NCBI GenBank assembly: GCA_003561815.1 | Contig: PWVP01000008.1 | Span: 1 to 5,389 of the forward strand | DNA: 5,389 bases | Reading direction: 5' to 3' | Origin: Campylobacterota bacterium | Lineage (GTDB): Bacteria > Campylobacterota > Campylobacteria > Campylobacterales > SZUA-545 | Shown: positions 4,945 to 5,389 of the stretch, piece after piece | Position numbering within the stretch: the stretch's first letter is position 1 | How the letters are laid out: each line of letters begins with the position of its first letter | The notes under the pieces: generated by a model | The model's input: only the letters and a program-made list of their open reading frames with translations | Database searches by the model: none | What the model was told of the DNA's origin: nothing | Position numbers and translations under genes: made by a program

Positions 4945-5389
4945 ATGAGACGAGAGCAGGCGGCGCACTACAGGGTGAGTAGTGCAGGAGGTGAAAGTGT
5001 ACGCGCCTTTGTGCCTGCACCCTTGCCACCGGTTCCGCCGCTGGATCTAAGTGGCACATTTCAGGCCAAACTGGAGCGGGCCACACTGGCACTGGGGCGG
5101 CTGGATAGTGTGGGTGTGCTGCTGCCCGATCCGCAGCTCTTTCTTTATGCCTATGTTCGGCGCGAAGCGGTGCTTTCATCTCAGATTGAGGGGACGCAGT
5201 CTTCGCTTTCGGATCTACTGCTTTATGAGCTGGATGAAGTGCCGGGCGCGCCTTTTGATGATGTGGTGGAGGTCTCTAACTATGTTTCGGCGCTCGATCA
5301 CGGCATGGCACGGCTTGCAGAGGGTTTCCCGCTGTGCAACCGGCTGCTGCGCGAAATGCACGCTAAGCTGATGGCGGGTGGGCGTGGTA
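4945..5389 (+). CDS. Fic family protein, N-terminal part, cut by the window edge
   Basis: The frame is open from ATG 4945 to the right edge, giving 148 residues of a protein that in this family is usually about 370-390 long. Fic enzymes transfer AMP or another phosphate-containing group to target proteins. The part seen matches the Fic_N region: REAVLSSQIEGTQSSLSDLL (residues 73-92) carries the inhibitory helix motif S-x-x-x-E-G with S78, E82 and G83, whose glutamate blocks productive ATP binding. The later GFPLCNRLLREMHAKLM (127-143) is typical of the start of the Fic core. The catalytic HPF-x-DGNGR motif must lie beyond the window and could not be checked. Start choice: AAAGG (4931-4935) lies nine bases upstream of ATG. 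It follows the WYL regulator on the same strand, possibly as an operon or as its target. Confidence 0.88.
   Translation, partial: MRREQAAHYRVSSAGGESVRAFVPAPLPPVPPLDLSGTFQAKLERATLALGRLDSVGVLLPDPQLFLYAYVRREAVLSSQIEGTQSSLSDLLLYELDEVPGAPFDDVVEVSNYVSALDHGMARLAEGFPLCNRLLREMHAKLMAGGRG

Overview
The window looks like an accessory stretch of a proteobacterial chromosome, most likely a gammaproteobacterium. The reasons are the families present (AbiE-type toxin-antitoxin, DUF3024, a GGGGC-type C-terminal sorting tail with a glutamic intramembrane protease, a WYL regulator and Fic), the clear AAGGAG-type Shine-Dalgarno sites, and the frequent GTG and TTG starts. The taxonomic guess is inference; no rRNA, tRNA, insertion sequence or CRISPR array is visible.

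Layout. Six genes read leftward (minus strand). From upstream to downstream they form two groups. Group A (3810-1778) is a tight three-gene cassette. It starts with a secreted seven-repeat RCC1-like beta-propeller that ends in an acidic linker and a Gly4-Cys/transmembrane/Arg-rich sorting tail. Next is a small CPBP-type intramembrane protease of the MrtJ (JDVT-CTERM system) kind, overlapping the propeller gene by 25 bases. Last is a 67-residue zinc-ribbon protein whose ribosome-binding site overlaps the protease stop codon. Group B (1706-1) has its own promoter and encodes an AbiEi-like antitoxin, an overlapping AbiEii-like nucleotidyltransferase toxin with a long C-terminal extension, and the first 30 codons of a DUF3024 protein that runs off the left edge.

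Rightward, divergent from the propeller gene across a 130-base intergenic region, lies group C: a WYL-domain transcriptional regulator (3942-4877) followed by the first 148 codons of a Fic-family AMP-transferase (4945 to the right edge). Between them is a short AT-rich region with a perfect 14-base palindrome flanked by direct repeats.

How the genes may work together. Group A reads as a self-contained substrate-plus-processing unit: the RCC1 protein is exported by Sec, held in the membrane by its C-terminal tail, and cut next to its single cysteine by the protease encoded immediately downstream. The zinc-ribbon protein is an unexplained third partner. Group B is a toxin-antitoxin or phage-defence module. 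Group C pairs a ligand-sensing-type regulator with a self-inhibited Fic enzyme. The most interesting part is the RCC1/protease/zinc-ribbon cassette, which looks like a dedicated one-substrate surface-sorting system.
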